Counted from the stretch's first letter, positions 11,701-26,490 are shown. The stretch: DNA of 42,500 bases from Glandiceps talaboti (GCF_964340395.1 NC_135562.1:16323985-16366484), one strand, 5' to 3'. Made by a program: numbers and translations. Notes: a model not told the origin generated them from the sequence alone.

Positions 11701-14700
11701 ATAGAGCCACACAATACATGTTTGCATCAAGTCATGTTGCGTACGGCTATCGGTTTACTATAGGTTTCAAAACAATGACACCAGGCTAATGGGACTGGTG
11801 ACATGCAAAAGCAGATAATCTATCAAACTCAGTTACACTTTGATCTTTTGTAATATTGTTGTAATACTATCTCAAAAAAGGAATACCCCATCAACCATCG
11901 ATGGATCATTATAAGCATGACAGTTTTCAACATTTCACCTGTAGAACGTATACAGTATAGTGTGTTCATCAGGTAGATACAAGACTGTGTGCCCATTAAC
12001 TGAATAATTATTTACGTTTTTCGGCAAAGACTTATAAATAACATAGAAATAATTATTTTCCATCATATTAACGTTCATTTATTGTTCCATGTATGTATGA
12101 AGTCAAGACGCATTTTCACTCACTCTAACAGGAAGCAAGATTTACAATTTGTAGCCCCTCATTACGGCAAGTCAATGGTGATTACACAAGAAAGTGGAGA
12201 TTATCAACAAGCAATCTCAATTTAATGAGCCAAACTTTCCTTTTATATGTACCGCCAACTCGACTACATTTTTCAAATAACAAAGTATGGGATTTAAACT
12301 GAATAATGGCAAAACAGGAAGTCTTTTATTTCTCTTGCCGGCTTGCAGTGCCTCAAAGGCAGATTTCAAGGACATTGAAATGTGAATGAATGCACACAGC
12401 GCCCTCTTTTAACAGTAGGACATTATGGTATTTTTTGTCATCTACACTATACAAGAAATACTTAGCCAATCGATATGTAGCTATGGTTACCTGAGTAGTG
12501 AGGAAACAATTAATGATGCAAATTAATCATGAACTTATAGATAAGCATTTGAAATTATGATTTTTTAACTGTTTACATTATTGTAACTTAAAGACGCACG
12601 GGCTGACTTTATAAGTTGTTTGTTTTAGCGTGAAAATACTTACAAAGACGTTGAATTTACTCTTCTAATATAATATTAATGTAATTGCATACCTCCTGTA
12701 ACATGAAAAATTGTGTTCTGGTATCCCTAGAATTGTTGATTGCATAGTTAGGGAGTTCCGGTACATTTTTGAATATGTATCATAAATTACGTCATCGGAG
12801 CCTTTATAAGTTGTATCCTAGTACCAAGTTTAAGTTCAGTCAATTGCAAGTGATGGCAAAGTTATAATCAGTAACTAAAATAATGTGAGTACCTTTTAAT
12901 ATTAGGTTGTCATTATGTATGAAAATGTCGTTGGTATTTATTTTTCTAAATTCACAAAAACTTAAAACAGAAAATTTCCATGTGATTTGAAATATCTAAA
13001 TTTCCTTGAATTATAAACCAACGCATACGTATAACATCATATTGATTGGTATAGGTGGGGGCGACTACTAAGTGTAATGCAAACGCGGAATGAATTAAAA
13101 ATGACCTCTTAATAAAATGCTAGAATCTTACATCCTTAAGATAGAAAATTCAATCTTCAAATTATCAGTTTATGGTGTTGTTTTCTTATAAAATATGTAA
13201 AATAAAATCACGAAAAAAATATATAATATGAAATCACAACTATGAAGATTATATTGTGTTATAGAAATGCACGCAATGTAGTGCAGTATTGGCAGCCTTA
13301 CAGGTTTGTACATAGATTACTACTTCTCATTTTTCACAACGCCTTCGGGAATACACTAGACATAAATTGTGTCATTCCAAAGGCACTTACATAGGAGTGC
13401 CTGGCCTTACAGCATACTTTGAAAGCTTATATCAATAATTTTGAGACCGTGCAACAATCGCCAATTTCTTTGAACATGTTTTCCATTGATCCATCCACAA
13501 ACACAATATCTTTCATGTACATAGCGTTAGTAGATTTATCTGAATGCACAGTCACGAATTTAGATAGCGTTCTATATTCTATGTATGGAGGCTAATATAA
13601 TATTGAATTGTTTGTATCATGTAACATTCGGATTTATATCTGAAGCTTAGCCTCACGTTTAGCAAGTGTGTATCGATAATACAAACTACAATAACGGATA
13701 TACTTAGCAAAATACTAATTACATTTGTTATGCGTTTATTTTTCAAATCACTATCAAAATTACACACTTGTGGTATGTTGGTGTTACTTGATAGTTTCAT
13801 ATAATAAGTTATGAATATATTATACATTTCCCAATCAGAATTTCAAGCACTATACAGCTTGATACATCAAACGTTTTAGCATGAGCGATTTTGTCTACGG
13901 TATTGGTTTTTTACCCAACAAAACGCCATAATGCTCCATCAATTAAATACATTGTTTGCCGTCCTTGAATTTCCCCCAAACCTACCAGACAAACAGGCAC
14001 ACACACAAACAAACACAGACATGAAAACACAATGCTAGCATATCATGTAAAATTCACTTTAATGTTGATTAATTTTAGTCTATTACACTGGTGAAATGTA
14101 AATGTCAAAGGTCAAAGTTTGGTTGTCGTACACAACTATTTAGCTATATGTACAGGTATTCTGAAGATAGTTGAACGGTCTTTCCACTTATAATGCCCTC
14201 ACGTGGAAATTCTGAGCAAAACGAAATGTTTTTCCTTCTTCAAAATTTATCGATCAACCTACCCGCACGCGGACGGCAAACAAAGAATTTCATTGATGGC
14301 CTCTAACATGATATAGACGTATTTCTTATTTAATGCTAAGTCAAAACTGTGATATATTTCAAGTTGAGTGTGGTCGTTAATTTGTTACTGACTATAAATC
14401 GCAGTTCATACTATCAATAAAATTATCAACTGTGTAGACGTCATCTTGATTGGTATAATGAGATAAATACTTCATCGTGATAACTGTATCGTTTAGAGGA
14501 GTCCCTGAAAGTACAAGTAGTCATACATTCTAGATATTCCATGAAAAATAAAATTTCCGAATTTATGTTCATTGATCGTCGATTCGTTCCGGTTCATCAT
14601 TCTGCAAAAATAGCCAAACTAAAGCTTTTATCCTCAAAAAGGAGAAACCGTGCTGTGGGAAAAGTGTGCTCAACAGGAGAGAAAGACTACTCTTTGCTAG

Positions 14701-15129
14701 TATATCTAGTTCACTCGATCATCACGCACCGTGTTTTAAAACTTCACTTTTGGGTTGTTTTTTAAATTATGTTTTACATAGAACCCGGCATGTTAATTTT
14801 ATTAGGAAGACAGAATCTAAACATATTGTATGTGCACACAATGTTATAGTTTGTAGTATGGCAAAGAACCGAATATGTGACATTTCAGATTATGAGTGTT
14901 ATCTCGCTGAAATTATTTGAAATAAATTATCATTCTTTTACTTCATGGTTGACTTGAATTTGAAAAGTTAGACTAAACCTTATTAAATCGATATTTCACA
15001 GAATGTATTATCAGCACAGTGACTGTATTTGTATAACCTGCTTGCAAGATTACTGTCTGTGTCATCATGGACAGTGTAAGTCACCTGTGGTGTTCAAGTA
15101 CTCACAAAGCATTATAGGCATATATAAGT
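8741..15129. other. AT-rich stretch, no gene recognised
   Basis: Apart from the hairpin at 10856-11007 I see no repeat array, RNA gene or supported exon here. Short open frames (for example 9444-9686, 10249-10503, 13579-13827 minus and 14541-14920 plus) show no domain. An octamer-type motif (ATTTGCAT) occurs near 8868, which is expected by chance in DNA of this composition. Confidence 0.5.
10856..11007. other. Nested inverted-repeat (hairpin) element, MITE-like
   Basis: The outer arms are CTGGCCATGAGGGCA (10856-10870) and TGCCCTTATATGGCCAG (10991-11007), complementary apart from a two-base insertion. Inside lie two further pairs in proper nested order: GGGAT (10893-10897) with ATCCC (10944-10948), and TATTTCC (10911-10917) with GGAAATA (10934-10940). 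The segment is visibly richer in G and C than its surroundings. This could be a small MITE or a structured RNA or regulatory hairpin. No target duplication was confirmed. Confidence 0.4.
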
Positions 15130-15306
15130 AATATTGAAGTAGTTGTAATCTGATCGAATTGCTGCATTAATCAAGACGAATTTTGTCCTGTGCAAATAAC
15201 AACGCTAATATACTGCTCGACATGTCAATGTACTGAGTTTGACTCTGGTAGTATATATATATACATACATATATATATAGACAGAAATTTGTTTTGTAAT
15301 TCTCCA

Positions 15307-15608
<302 letters not shown>

Positions 15609-15692
<84 letters not shown>
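15609..15692. repeat. (TA)n microsatellite, right of palindrome
   Basis: A second uninterrupted TA run of about 84 bp. With the run at 15309-15406 it brackets the palindrome and its tail. Confidence 0.97.
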
Positions 15693-15694
<2 letters not shown>

Positions 15695-15776
15695 GGTATA
15701 TGTGTAAAAACCTGCTCGTCATAACAATATAATGTACTGAGGTTGACCAAATAGTTCGTATATTATACAAGTGACT

Positions 15777-15796
15777 TGTTGTTGTTGTTCTTCTTC

Positions 15797-15837
<41 letters not shown>

Positions 15838-15910
15838 ATTGTTGCTGTTGTTGTTCTGTTCTGTTTTTGTTGTTGCTGTTGTTGTTGTTGTTGTTGTCGT
15901 CGTCGTCGTT
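15777..15910. repeat. (GTT)n microsatellite with CTT, GCT and GTC variants
   Basis: A trinucleotide array dominated by GTT with short CTT, GCT and terminal GTC blocks. It lies inside one copy of the ~175-bp repeat at a GTTGT-rich spot. The poly-Leu, poly-Val, poly-Asn and poly-Thr frames here are artefacts. Confidence 0.96.
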
Positions 15911-16215
15911 CTCTCCATTATTGTTAGCATAATTCTCATCAAACTGATCAATCAAAACAACCTCTGTACTGCATGATAACACCGTCTAATTATATTGCTA
16001 ATCATGTCAATTTACTAAGGTTGACAAAGATAGTTAATTACATATTAGTATATCAATGACTTTGTGGTTGTCATCGTTTTCATTCCCGTCCATGTTGCTA
16101 GTATTAACCTGATCAAAATGATGCTTCAATCAAGGCCGTGTCTACTGTACAAATAACACCGTTTGATAAACTGTCTAAGTATGTATACTGAACTTGATAA
16201 TGAGGTACGAATATT

Positions 16216-19200
16216 ATTGTACTAGTAACACCTTTTGATCTTTTATTTCTAAGAATATGTGAAGAATTTTATATCATAATCTTGACGTTTTGGTTATGTC
16301 TTTCAAAACTAACACTTTGCAAGTGAAACGACTGCCAAACAATAATTGTTATCTAAGGTTTTTGAAATGTTGTATTTTCATCAGCAAAATATCAAAAAAT
16401 GTAGTTGCAGTTGTTATTTTTATTTTTGCTGTTATCGTTACTGCAGTGGGTTTTTGTTGTTCAGAAATTAATTAACTCAATATAGATATGATAAATAAAG
16501 AACGGTAACGAAAACATTGCGTAAATATAGATAGTTATTTTTACGCAAAAACACCAAATGAAAATAGGATGTCAAAAAGGCAAACTCGAAAGGTTTGCTT
16601 TCACCCTTGTAACACAGTATCATTATGTTGTGTTGAGGAAATGAAGATAGAAGTTACAGAGGAAAATGAAGTCACCTTGGTGTTTTACCCATGGGATATG
16701 GTGTTTTTAACACACCAATATAGACATAATTTAACTGTAGACTAACAAGAACAGAGACACAACACACACAGCAGGATGATTCACTCTATCACATTGAAAA
16801 GTGGATAAAGCATTGCTTTTCTTTAACAGTGCAGTTGAAATAGGCTTCTGTTGAAAACACTGCATGGACTTGATGATTTTAATGTCTTCAATTGTTTACT
16901 TTCCAACTTAACAGTCAACATGATTACATGACTACTTTATATCTAAACTGTGCGCGACACCACTATTGTTTCTTTTGCATTCGAAGTTGTCTCCGTGTGT
17001 GTAAAAAAAAACATCGCGTCTCATGAGTGACACACCGAGGTATCTTCATTTTCCCTGTAATACATTTTATTTTACTACCTGTAATACAATATACCCAAGA
17101 TATCAGAAATCCAGGCACTTTAAAATATTTATGTAAAGTCATAGGTATTTTACAAAACTCATACATTATGCTACATACAAAAATGTACATTGACTGTAAA
17201 TCTAAACTACAGACCAACATTTCCATAATCTTTCACGCCAAACCTCCATGCGCTAAAAAGGCCATCATCCTTTACGTTCGACGGAACAAGAATAAAGGCA
17301 TCTACAGTAATCTGCTAAAACTAATCATCCGAGGTGCGAAGTACAGCTATCATATTCATATTAGTATGACACTCCATAGTCGTTTTAGAATAGGTGCCAT
17401 ATACACTTAAGGGAACATAGCTGACACCGACTGTCAGTCCTGTTGATAGGTATTGGTTTCCAAGTTAATGAATTGATGTGTAAAGCGTCATGGGATAATT
17501 ACTTTTTTTCCCAATAACACCAAGAGAAGAATTTGCTGCACTATTTACTCTCCTCCACTGAGTATAAAAATAACACAAGTTGCTATAAGTCTACACTGAT
17601 AATATGTAGAGAAACGGTGTGACTGAATATGTCAATGCGACCTTGAAATATCACCTACCCGTAATTGAAACTGGTTTTAATTTGTTTCAAATATTTTTGG
17701 CAAAACAAGAGCAATAGCATGATATCAACGGTGAAATTATGCCAATACGAAAAAGGGAAAATTACATTTGTCCTAAAGTGAAGATTTAGCTATATATTAG
17801 TAAATGATTATCATCTGCATATTTGACACAGTTTCACATCGATTTGGAGTATAGATTTACCCAATGGTTGGCATTCTAGTTCAAATCTTTATCTTTGCAC
17901 GATGGATCCGGAATTTTGACGTTTGGTTCACATCAACAAACAAATAGATATCGTATCACATACGACATTTAGAGCAAATTCAAGGACATTCTGATGTGAG
18001 AAGAGAAACAAATGTTAGTTATTGACTAGTTAATCAATGCCCTCCTCCCCATTATCCTAGTTACTTTGATGATATCACAGAAAAGGTTAATTTTACAGAA
18101 ATAAGGATACCTTGTGTTTTAATATGATTTTAGTTTATATATTACATTTAAGTGAAATATGCAGGTGCCAACCTACGGAATGGTATACGAATAGTAATCA
18201 CGAATCTACACAGCAGGTGTGAATTTAAACCAGAATACAAACATTACTTACAGTCTACTAGATAATCAAAACATTGATGACAATTTGATGTATTTGTGTA
18301 TATGTATGAGTGTTTGTGTTAGTGGGGTTAGAGTTGGAAAGAGATAGTGTTATGCCTCGGTTTCCTTCTTTTTGTTTGAGCCGAAATCTTTATGTATACA
18401 GTTTGGTTTATTTTTTCCCTTTTCTTTATTTGTAGAAGTTCCGATTAATTAATTGAATGCGTAAGAAATCCAAAAGAACGGTGAAAATACCCAGATTGTG
18501 TTTTGATTATTATTAAATTTATTGGCGGGGTTGGAATAGATCTAGATGAGTTGGCAGACAACTATTGTTCGACCCCTATATTGTATTATCTGGGAATAAC
18601 ATATTATAAGTGTTGCTTCTAGAAAATAAATTAACCTCGATAAGTAAATGCTTACCTAGAGCTTTTTAATTGCTCTGTGCTGACAAAACAAACAAATAAA
18701 GATTGTGTAACTATGTTACGTGCGTACTCCAGTTTTATTTCTTTTATAATTTAAACGGAAGTGACGTTGGAGCTAAATGTGAGACTGTATCGTCTGCTAT
18801 TTGTGTTGCAGTACATTGTGAATTATTACAAAGGCTACTCATCTCACTTTCAAACACTCACCCATGCTAAAGGAGTTGCTATTCTGGTTTGACTTTGACT
18901 CTTGGTTTATATCTATATAAGACCATTAAGGTCAAGGTTTTGAACAAGTATTTGGACTCTGCTGCTCATATCTGTGTAGAAAGTGGTACATGCATACTGC
19001 ATATAGCTGAGCGACGAGTTCAGTGTTAGATCAGTTAAGAGATTAACCTCGGGAATTTCACTAATTGTCAAAACAAAACAAAAATTAGAATTTGGCAATC
19101 TGTAGAGATAATGCATCTACTAATTTTTAAACTACTCCGATCCATGACAGGGACATTTCATCAATGCCTATACAAGGATTCCTTCAAGAATACGACAGTT

Positions 19201-20126
19201 TAAGATTCCATAACTATGACGAAATGATTCTCAGATTTAAAACAGAAAGAGCTTTAGAATTAAGACAATGCAGTTAGTTTGACATCGAACTTAACACCAA
19301 GAATAATTTATTGATATAATATACAGCTTTGACCTGGTTTAGAAGTAGTGAGATGAACACTAAGGGTTAATATCTACTCAACAGCTGAACGTTGTTAGTC
19401 TTTATAAATCACACAGCTCAGATCTATCATCAACTTAAGTACCCTAAACATATAGATAGCGAAACGGAAAATCCCACCCTCAAGTGAAGGGGTATGTTAA
19501 GAGCGTGGCTTAGCAGATAAAAACAACTACCTTATCTGCTTCCAATTGGCATGTCTCGCACTCGTACATCGGTAAATCAAGACTAGCGACCACCTCAGGG
19601 TTGCTCATTAAAAACATGATACCACTCGTCCACTGATTTGTAGCCATATTCACCTGATTGACAGTGATGAAAATTTGAACAAAACATTTAGTCCTCTGTG
19701 ATATTAAAATGTCCACAGTGACACGTCATTAATACACTGCAGTGAATTAAAAATGCTGCCTGAATAATAGAGTTCTTTCTGTTGTCATATGTAATATTAT
19801 ATTAACTTACTTGGTTGTATAGACCGAGAATGCAATTTTCGTTACGTTAAGACTAGCCTTAGGACATAATGCCCTTAACATCATTGGACTGCGTATTTTA
19901 TAGTTGCGGTCAACACAAAGGAGAATTGTACATTTCATTGTTACAGTCTATGATAGCTTGCAATTAACCTATATAGTGCGAGCGATGAACTTTGCCTTCT
20001 GCCCCGATCTCGACTTTACTACATATGTGGTGTTTTGCACCTGCACAATACAAGGTTGCATTGAAATATATCCTCTGGAACCAACGTACACCTACATTCG
20101 CCCACATACAGTGGTACACGTACAAC
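16216..20126. other. AT-rich stretch, no gene recognised
   Basis: This holds the longest open frame outside simple repeats (17027-17410 plus, 127 codons), whose translation shows no recognisable domain and an AT-rich composition like its surroundings. A candidate exon at 19531-19653 is listed separately. No repeats, RNA genes or transposon ends were seen. Confidence 0.5.
19531..19653 (-). other. Candidate protein-coding exon, function unknown
   Basis: On the minus strand, a pyrimidine-rich tract ending CTGTCAATCAG at 19654 precedes 123 nt open for exactly 41 codons (phase 0 to phase 0). It ends GATAAG before a GTAGTT donor. The peptide starts VNMATNQWTSG and contains LPMYECETCQ, with two close cysteines. 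The segment is less AT-rich than its flanks. I do not recognise the family, a +1-shifted frame is also partly open, and open stretches of this size occur by chance. Only weak support. Confidence 0.2.
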
Positions 20127-20462
20127 ACATACATACATACATACATACATACATACATACATACATACATCTACATACATACATACATACATACATACAT
20201 ACATACATACATACACACACACATACATACATACATACATACATACATACATACATACATACATACATACACACACATACATACATACATACATACATAC
20301 ATACATACATACATACATACATACATACATACATGTACGTACGTACGTACATGTACGTGCGTACGTACACACATACATACATACATACATACATACATGC
20401 ATACATACATACATACATACATACATACATACATACATACATACATACATACATACATACAT
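20127..20462. repeat. (CATA)n microsatellite with CGTA block
   Basis: A 335-bp CATA array with short CA interruptions and a CGTA/TACG block at about 20334-20370. The three overlapping open frames on each strand (up to 204 codons) are repeat artefacts. Confidence 0.97.
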
Positions 20463-20656
20463 TTTATATTTTAATTGCAATGCGACTTATCTCTAACACA
20501 TTATATACAACTTTGTAAATATATTCTAATTAGTTCTAGAAAGTTACACAATAAATTAGTATATACATGTAAGGTCATATGGTAACAGTGTAATCAACAT
20601 GGCAGCTATGAGAGAGGCAGTCTACATACAAGAACGAAGGTAGCATGCGATGTGTA

Positions 20657-20682
20657 CATTTCATGTATAGATACATGAAATG
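20657..20682. other. Perfect 26-bp palindrome
   Basis: Arms CATTTCATGTAT (20657-20668) and ATACATGAAATG (20671-20682) are exact reverse complements around a two-base centre. It may be a hairpin or a dimeric binding site; nothing around it identifies a role. Confidence 0.7.
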
Positions 20683-22689
20683 ATCGAGTATTGATCGTCT
20701 GACTCGAAATACGTCATGTAGGCATTGAAGTGTCATTATGTTACATTATCATCTAATCCTAATGACACGAATTTGCAGATTTATTAAAATACCAAAACAG
20801 AATACATACACTGGAAAGTCTTTAATCTAGGGATAACCCTTCGATTCCATCTTTCGTTCCGATAAGAAAAGGTATTAAATCTTTACTTATTTCTCTTTGT
20901 TTGTAAAATGGTTCAAAGTGACCTGTGTATTGCAGCATATGTCAGTCAGGCACTAGGATGTAAAGCTCTGTGTTTGATTTTTGAAACGATTTGAAAAGTT
21001 ACATTTTAATCTAACGTCAAAAAAAGATAGTATGGTTTTGAGATTATAGAAAAGACATGCACAAAAGATGGGGGAATTCTGTCAGATGACTTCTTTAGAT
21101 TTAACAGTTGAAGAATTATATTATGATTGCGTTATTACCACATAAATTAATTAGATCAATTCTTATTATCAAATGATAAAGTCCATGAACAGTGCTGGAT
21201 GTGTTGTACAATTCTTGATCGACATTTTCAGATTTTGTATTAGTAACCGAAGGTAACTCAGAAATTTACACTTTCGGATTTAATAACTTAATATGTTCGT
21301 TTTATAGGACATACAAGCCAAATACTCCAATGATGCAAATGTTGTGTTTTCTACCATTAGACATGGCTACATCCTTTCTTTGATCATCATCAAACAAGTT
21401 GTAGTTTGTCACGTGACGCATCTTGAGTGTCTAGTTATACAAGGAGTCGTGACAACACAAATGTATTGACATTGATCATGCACACACAACTCTGTCATTA
21501 TGAAATCAAACGTTATCCTTCTGGCTCCTCCATCAAACCTGTTCACCTACTCGTAGCTTTCAAGTGTATCTTTGCACACATTTCTCCAGGCTATGTGTGA
21601 CTTTTACACATGTCAGACCTTTATATAATATTGGGTATGAATGAGCATGTAGCTAAAAAAAATCGAATTTGTCATAGAATTAGTCGAGCAACGTCTCCCA
21701 CTGATTGAAGTTGCCGAAGGCAATTCCACCGTGCATGAACAGCATGTGAAGATATAAGGTGTTTAATAAACAACCACGCTCAATTCTAACATAATACATC
21801 TTTTGTTATTAAAATCGTATACAGACCGTGCAGTATCTGACAATGAAGGAATTGCAATACAAAGAATCTATATGTCATATATCGAATTTCATCACCTTCC
21901 TGACAAAACTGTATTAATATTACTAGATTTTATTGTTCAAATGGAACTACAAGTAACCTTAATGTAATTATATCATTACATAATGCTGTCTAAAAGAATT
22001 TGATGACAATTAAAGCGAGTTTCTCTTGCCTCCTCTAATATTTAACAAGTCCAACTTGTTTTTATACAGAAAAATATGGATTTTTTCTGATATTATTATA
22101 TTTTCTTCACATTATTCATTTCCGAATCGTTAGTTGCATGATTTAATAGCTCAAAGAATAACCGCGTATTCCTTAAATTTGTAAGACACTTAACATATAC
22201 GTCCATCCGCTTTACACCTTTGTTTCCATGGCAACCAAGTATGTGTCGTTTTATATTCCTGTAGCGCAACTAGAGGCTTACGTGTTGTGTACCATGTAAA
22301 TAACAATGTATAGCTATACAGCTTATGCAGGGTATCAAAAAAGATATGGTATAACTTGTACAAATACAGCGATATAGTATACGTGCAGGCGGGGCAGCGA
22401 TCCATATATACAGTTTATAGAACGGATTGGTGATGAAAATAACATTCCCTGTTCACACTCAACCTCTTACAACGAAAGCCAGATAATTAAGTTGTGGTCT
22501 GACTAGACGTTAAATCTTAACTTTGTTGCTACATCGTACTGTCTTTTTCGACAAATAATGTAATTGTACCGTATTACATGCCAACAAATGGATAAAATTG
22601 TTACATTCTAATCCATTGATGTGTCTGGAATAAGTATACGTTTCAGTTCATTTGAATTGGCGACGACCTGCCAGTAGTTCACAGAAAGA

Positions 22690-22890
22690 AAATGTAGCAA
22701 TTTTGAGATTTGTGTCGTTTCAGACGATAAAATATAGCAATGTTAGTAAGATTTTTGTCGAATCAGACGATAAATTGTAGCAATGTTGGTAAGATTGTTA
22801 TCGAACCAAATGATACAGTGTAACAATATCTATGCCATATTTTTGTCAAACTAAACAATTAAATGTAGCAATTTTAGTACGATTCTTTAT
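22690..22890 (+). repeat. Diverged ~43-bp tandem repeats, plus orientation
   Basis: Five degenerate units carry a TAGCAA or TAACAA core at 22695, 22735, 22778, 22821 and 22866 (spacings 40, 43, 43, 45). They are followed by GTTGGTAAGATT-TTGTCGAA-CAGACGATAAA in the best copies. The same unit in the opposite orientation forms the array at 240-470. Confidence 0.65.
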
Positions 22891-25800
22891 GGAGTTTTAT
22901 ATTTTTTTACGTCAACTGGCTTCCTTTGTATGTAGCCCTTCTGTAATGCCAAGGGACTCGGTTAAAGTTCACATTCCTGCACAATCAGATTTTGAACAAA
23001 GTCAGCGATCAAAGGATATATTCTGCAGAAATAAATAGTCCTAATTTTGAACAATGTGAATACTCCGAATACTTTTATGATTTCAAATATCAGGATTCTG
23101 AATCGGTCTTCCTTGTTATGCTTACCTTGAGTTAACGAATGTAGAGATTGACTAAAACCTATATTGTTTGTATGTGATACTAAATCACCCAATTTTGATA
23201 AGATTTTAAAAAAATGTATGGTTGAAAAAGTCACTATATTGTCTAGAATGTGAAATAATATAAATTATGCACAAAGCAGAATCATATCTAGGTGACATGC
23301 AACCTATAACTATATAACGAACGCTAGAGAACACAATGTCATCTGTAATCTCAATAGTGTATATATTGGTGCCATTTAATGAAAATTACCTAACACATTT
23401 TTGATTTCCATGTGTAACTCAGACTATTTTATCAAACTTGATTGGTACAATATTATTTGGGTTTAAAATAACAAACTTCAATTCCCTTACCATTTGTCCC
23501 TTTCTTCATGTCTTCCACGTGATTAAGCCTTACATTTATCCCGTTCGTCGAGTTATTGTCAACTTGCTGGTAATATAGAGTCCGTCGCTTATACTTCAAA
23601 CGGTTATTATTCGGTAATCATTGCGACCGTAAATGTACAATTTTGTTCCATTTTACTGGCACTCCCCTCCTTTTGTAGTCTCCTCACTCTTTGTGACGCG
23701 TTTCCTTTCGAACACCTTAGGAGAAAGTAAAAAAGGACTAAATACGTTTCCTTTCCCCTGTCACTTTGTGCGCACACGATGAAGGATGTCTTTAATTTTC
23801 TAAATCAGTTTGTTGCCTGACACGGTTTGCCGTTCGGTTCGCTACTGATTAAGTAAAGGGAATCGCATGCTTACGTAAAATAATTTACTCAATGGGTATT
23901 GCCGACGTGACGTGATGTGCTTTTAAAGAAAACGATTATAAGATGTAACATTTATAGCAATTTTAGTATCCTTAAATACTCAACCTCCCAAGGTCGCATA
24001 TTAACACTTGCAAAACCTAAACTATTTTGTTGCCATGGTTTCACGGTCACGTGTACTAAACCAACTTAACCGAAATGAATTGATACGTACGACCCATTGT
24101 AACCTTTCGTGGTAGTTGATGAATTCTTATGAGTACTTAACTTCTCAAGATCGGTCAAATAATCGTATATTAAACACTTTTTTTATTAACCGTGGAAATA
24201 TGTCGTTGTCATGGTTACACAGTCATGTTCACTAAACAAACATAGCTGAATCATAAATCTTGGAGTAGACTATCGGGTCTATGGATAGATCGTGTTGGAG
24301 CAACCGAACATTCTTGAGAAGTTGGTTATATTTGCATGTGACAGTCATTATCAACAAAGAGTCAATGAATTCCATCGACTTAATATCAACAACCGAGGAA
24401 GAATTATTTAACTAATATGACGGTATCCTGGCGATCTTACATTGTCACATAACTCGAGGAAACCCAATAAATTTGTTAATTTGAAAGCCTTCATCTAAAC
24501 AATAAATCGATTTTAATTTATACGAACTGTCAGAAGAATTGAGCGAAGTCGTAATTTTTCGCGCCAAACTGATCCAGCTTTCTATAGATAAAAAATGTCA
24601 AATTGAGAAATGGAAGAATCTTTGCTATAGTAAATGCATGGCACTAAAATAAATAAATTGTCAACAAAAGAACTGTTTTTTACTCACTGCAAACTCGCTA
24701 TATAGTCACAGCACTGCATACTACTACACACTGATTTGAAATTGAATGTGTGATTTGAAGCAATTTTCAATTTTTGTCAATTTAGTTAGAAGGGTGGGGG
24801 GGGGGTCTGAGGCCTAAGTATAAGAATTTAGTTTTCTATCCTACACTGAACTATTGGTAACCTTACATCAGCTGTTGTCTCTAGTCGCGTTCATTGTCAT
24901 TTAAAATTCTAGTGCGTGTTTTTATTTATTTTTTTTCAGCAGGAGAATTTTGCTAGAAATGTATAAATTGTTAAATTTGTTATTGTACGTACAATAGCAA
25001 ATATTTTACCCATGTATTAATATTTTTTCGATTTATTGGGTTAAAAACAAGGTCTTGTGATTTTTTAAGCTGGATGCCTTGAAAGATTGACTTAAGTTTA
25101 TACATAATATAAAAAAATAATATCAAATTCTCATCAATATGGCGATATTAATACTAATTTTGTTAAACTCATCAACCATGCATAATGGACTCTTTAAGCT
25201 ATTCAATGAAACTTTAACACCGGGTTAAGATTTTGGTTAAGAGTTCAGCTTCGATTCTAAAGTGTTCATTTTTTCAAGGTTGAAATTGGACGTAGTAATC
25301 ATAAAGTCTGTTTTGTTATAGATATGTACAAGTGTGCTACTTTGCAAAGCAATTGTCATATCCCATTTAATGTACTACTCAGAATATAGCTATAAGGTGA
25401 TCATACAGATCAGAGTTAACATCTGGCGATTCAGCTGCTATAAGATTATTTTTAATAAACATGAACTCTACTACGATGGTACTCGTTTATATCTTGGTCT
25501 TACATCTGATAAAGGACAACCTGCGTATTGATTTTCCAATGAAATTGAATCAAGCTAACAGCGATATAGCAACTATATTATAATACCTAGGGACAGACAA
25601 TGTCGAATTCTATATTAGGTTTATCTGATCTTCAGATATTTGTTGACGCGCGGGATCTGTACTTTCCTCCCTGGGAGAAACATTACGATGATATATGAGC
25701 TCTTGAGTTCTTTTTCCCCTTTAGAGCAATGGTGTGTTTTTTCAAAAGATATACATATCATTCGTTGCAGGTGTTTACGACTGGGAACGGAAAACTAGCG

Positions 25801-26490
25801 ATGAAAGACAAACCGTTGCTAAGATAACATTTTATAGCAACCGGGGAACGGTGCATAGTACACTGTTGTTAAAGAAATAAAAATTATGCTCAATTTTAGA
25901 ATAATGGTCAAATGCTGATACACGTACTATTTGTAGAAATAAAAATTGATGAAAGAAAGATGAGAACAGATATATGAATTAGCAGTTTCAAAAATATGAT
26001 AATATGATAATGCTTACAGCAATAATACTTAATTGGAACATTAACACCTAAGAATATTGGGACCCTACAAAAAAACTTCAACGCAGAGCAGCAAGATTTG
26101 TACTTTAGGACAAACCAAACATGTGTGCATAATTAATCTCTTTTTAATTTTTTTTTAAGACGGAAAAAAATTAGTTTTGGGTAGAATTTTTCATAATAAC
26201 ATCTATAACGAATGAGAGAGATAACACAGGCAGCTTTCAACGAAAGAGAAATCACAATTATGGTCGAGAAACCTCAAATTTGACTCCTCATTCATATTTT
26301 GACCTTCACCTTCGGCATACCGTTTAATGTAGCAACCTGTCTGTTTTGTACGTCTCCCAGTCAGCTGCTGTGATTACAAAATCGAATCGCAGTGAGCTGA
26401 TAGTGCATCTGATAATTCTAAAAGCGGATGTTCTAAAATGATAACAACTCAAAGACGATCGATTTCCCCTTTTATCTAATCACAAGGTCC

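Noticed and set aside
15776-15976. Poly-Leu/Val and poly-Asn/Thr frames
   Set aside because: GTT microsatellite read on either strand.
17027-17410. 127-codon plus-strand frame, longest outside simple repeats
   Set aside because: No recognisable domain and AT-typical composition; a frame of this size is plausible by chance in 42 kb read in six frames. Kept only as a remark.
19904-20518. 204-codon plus-strand frame and overlapping minus-strand frames
   Set aside because: They run through the CATA array, and the non-repeat ends show no domain.
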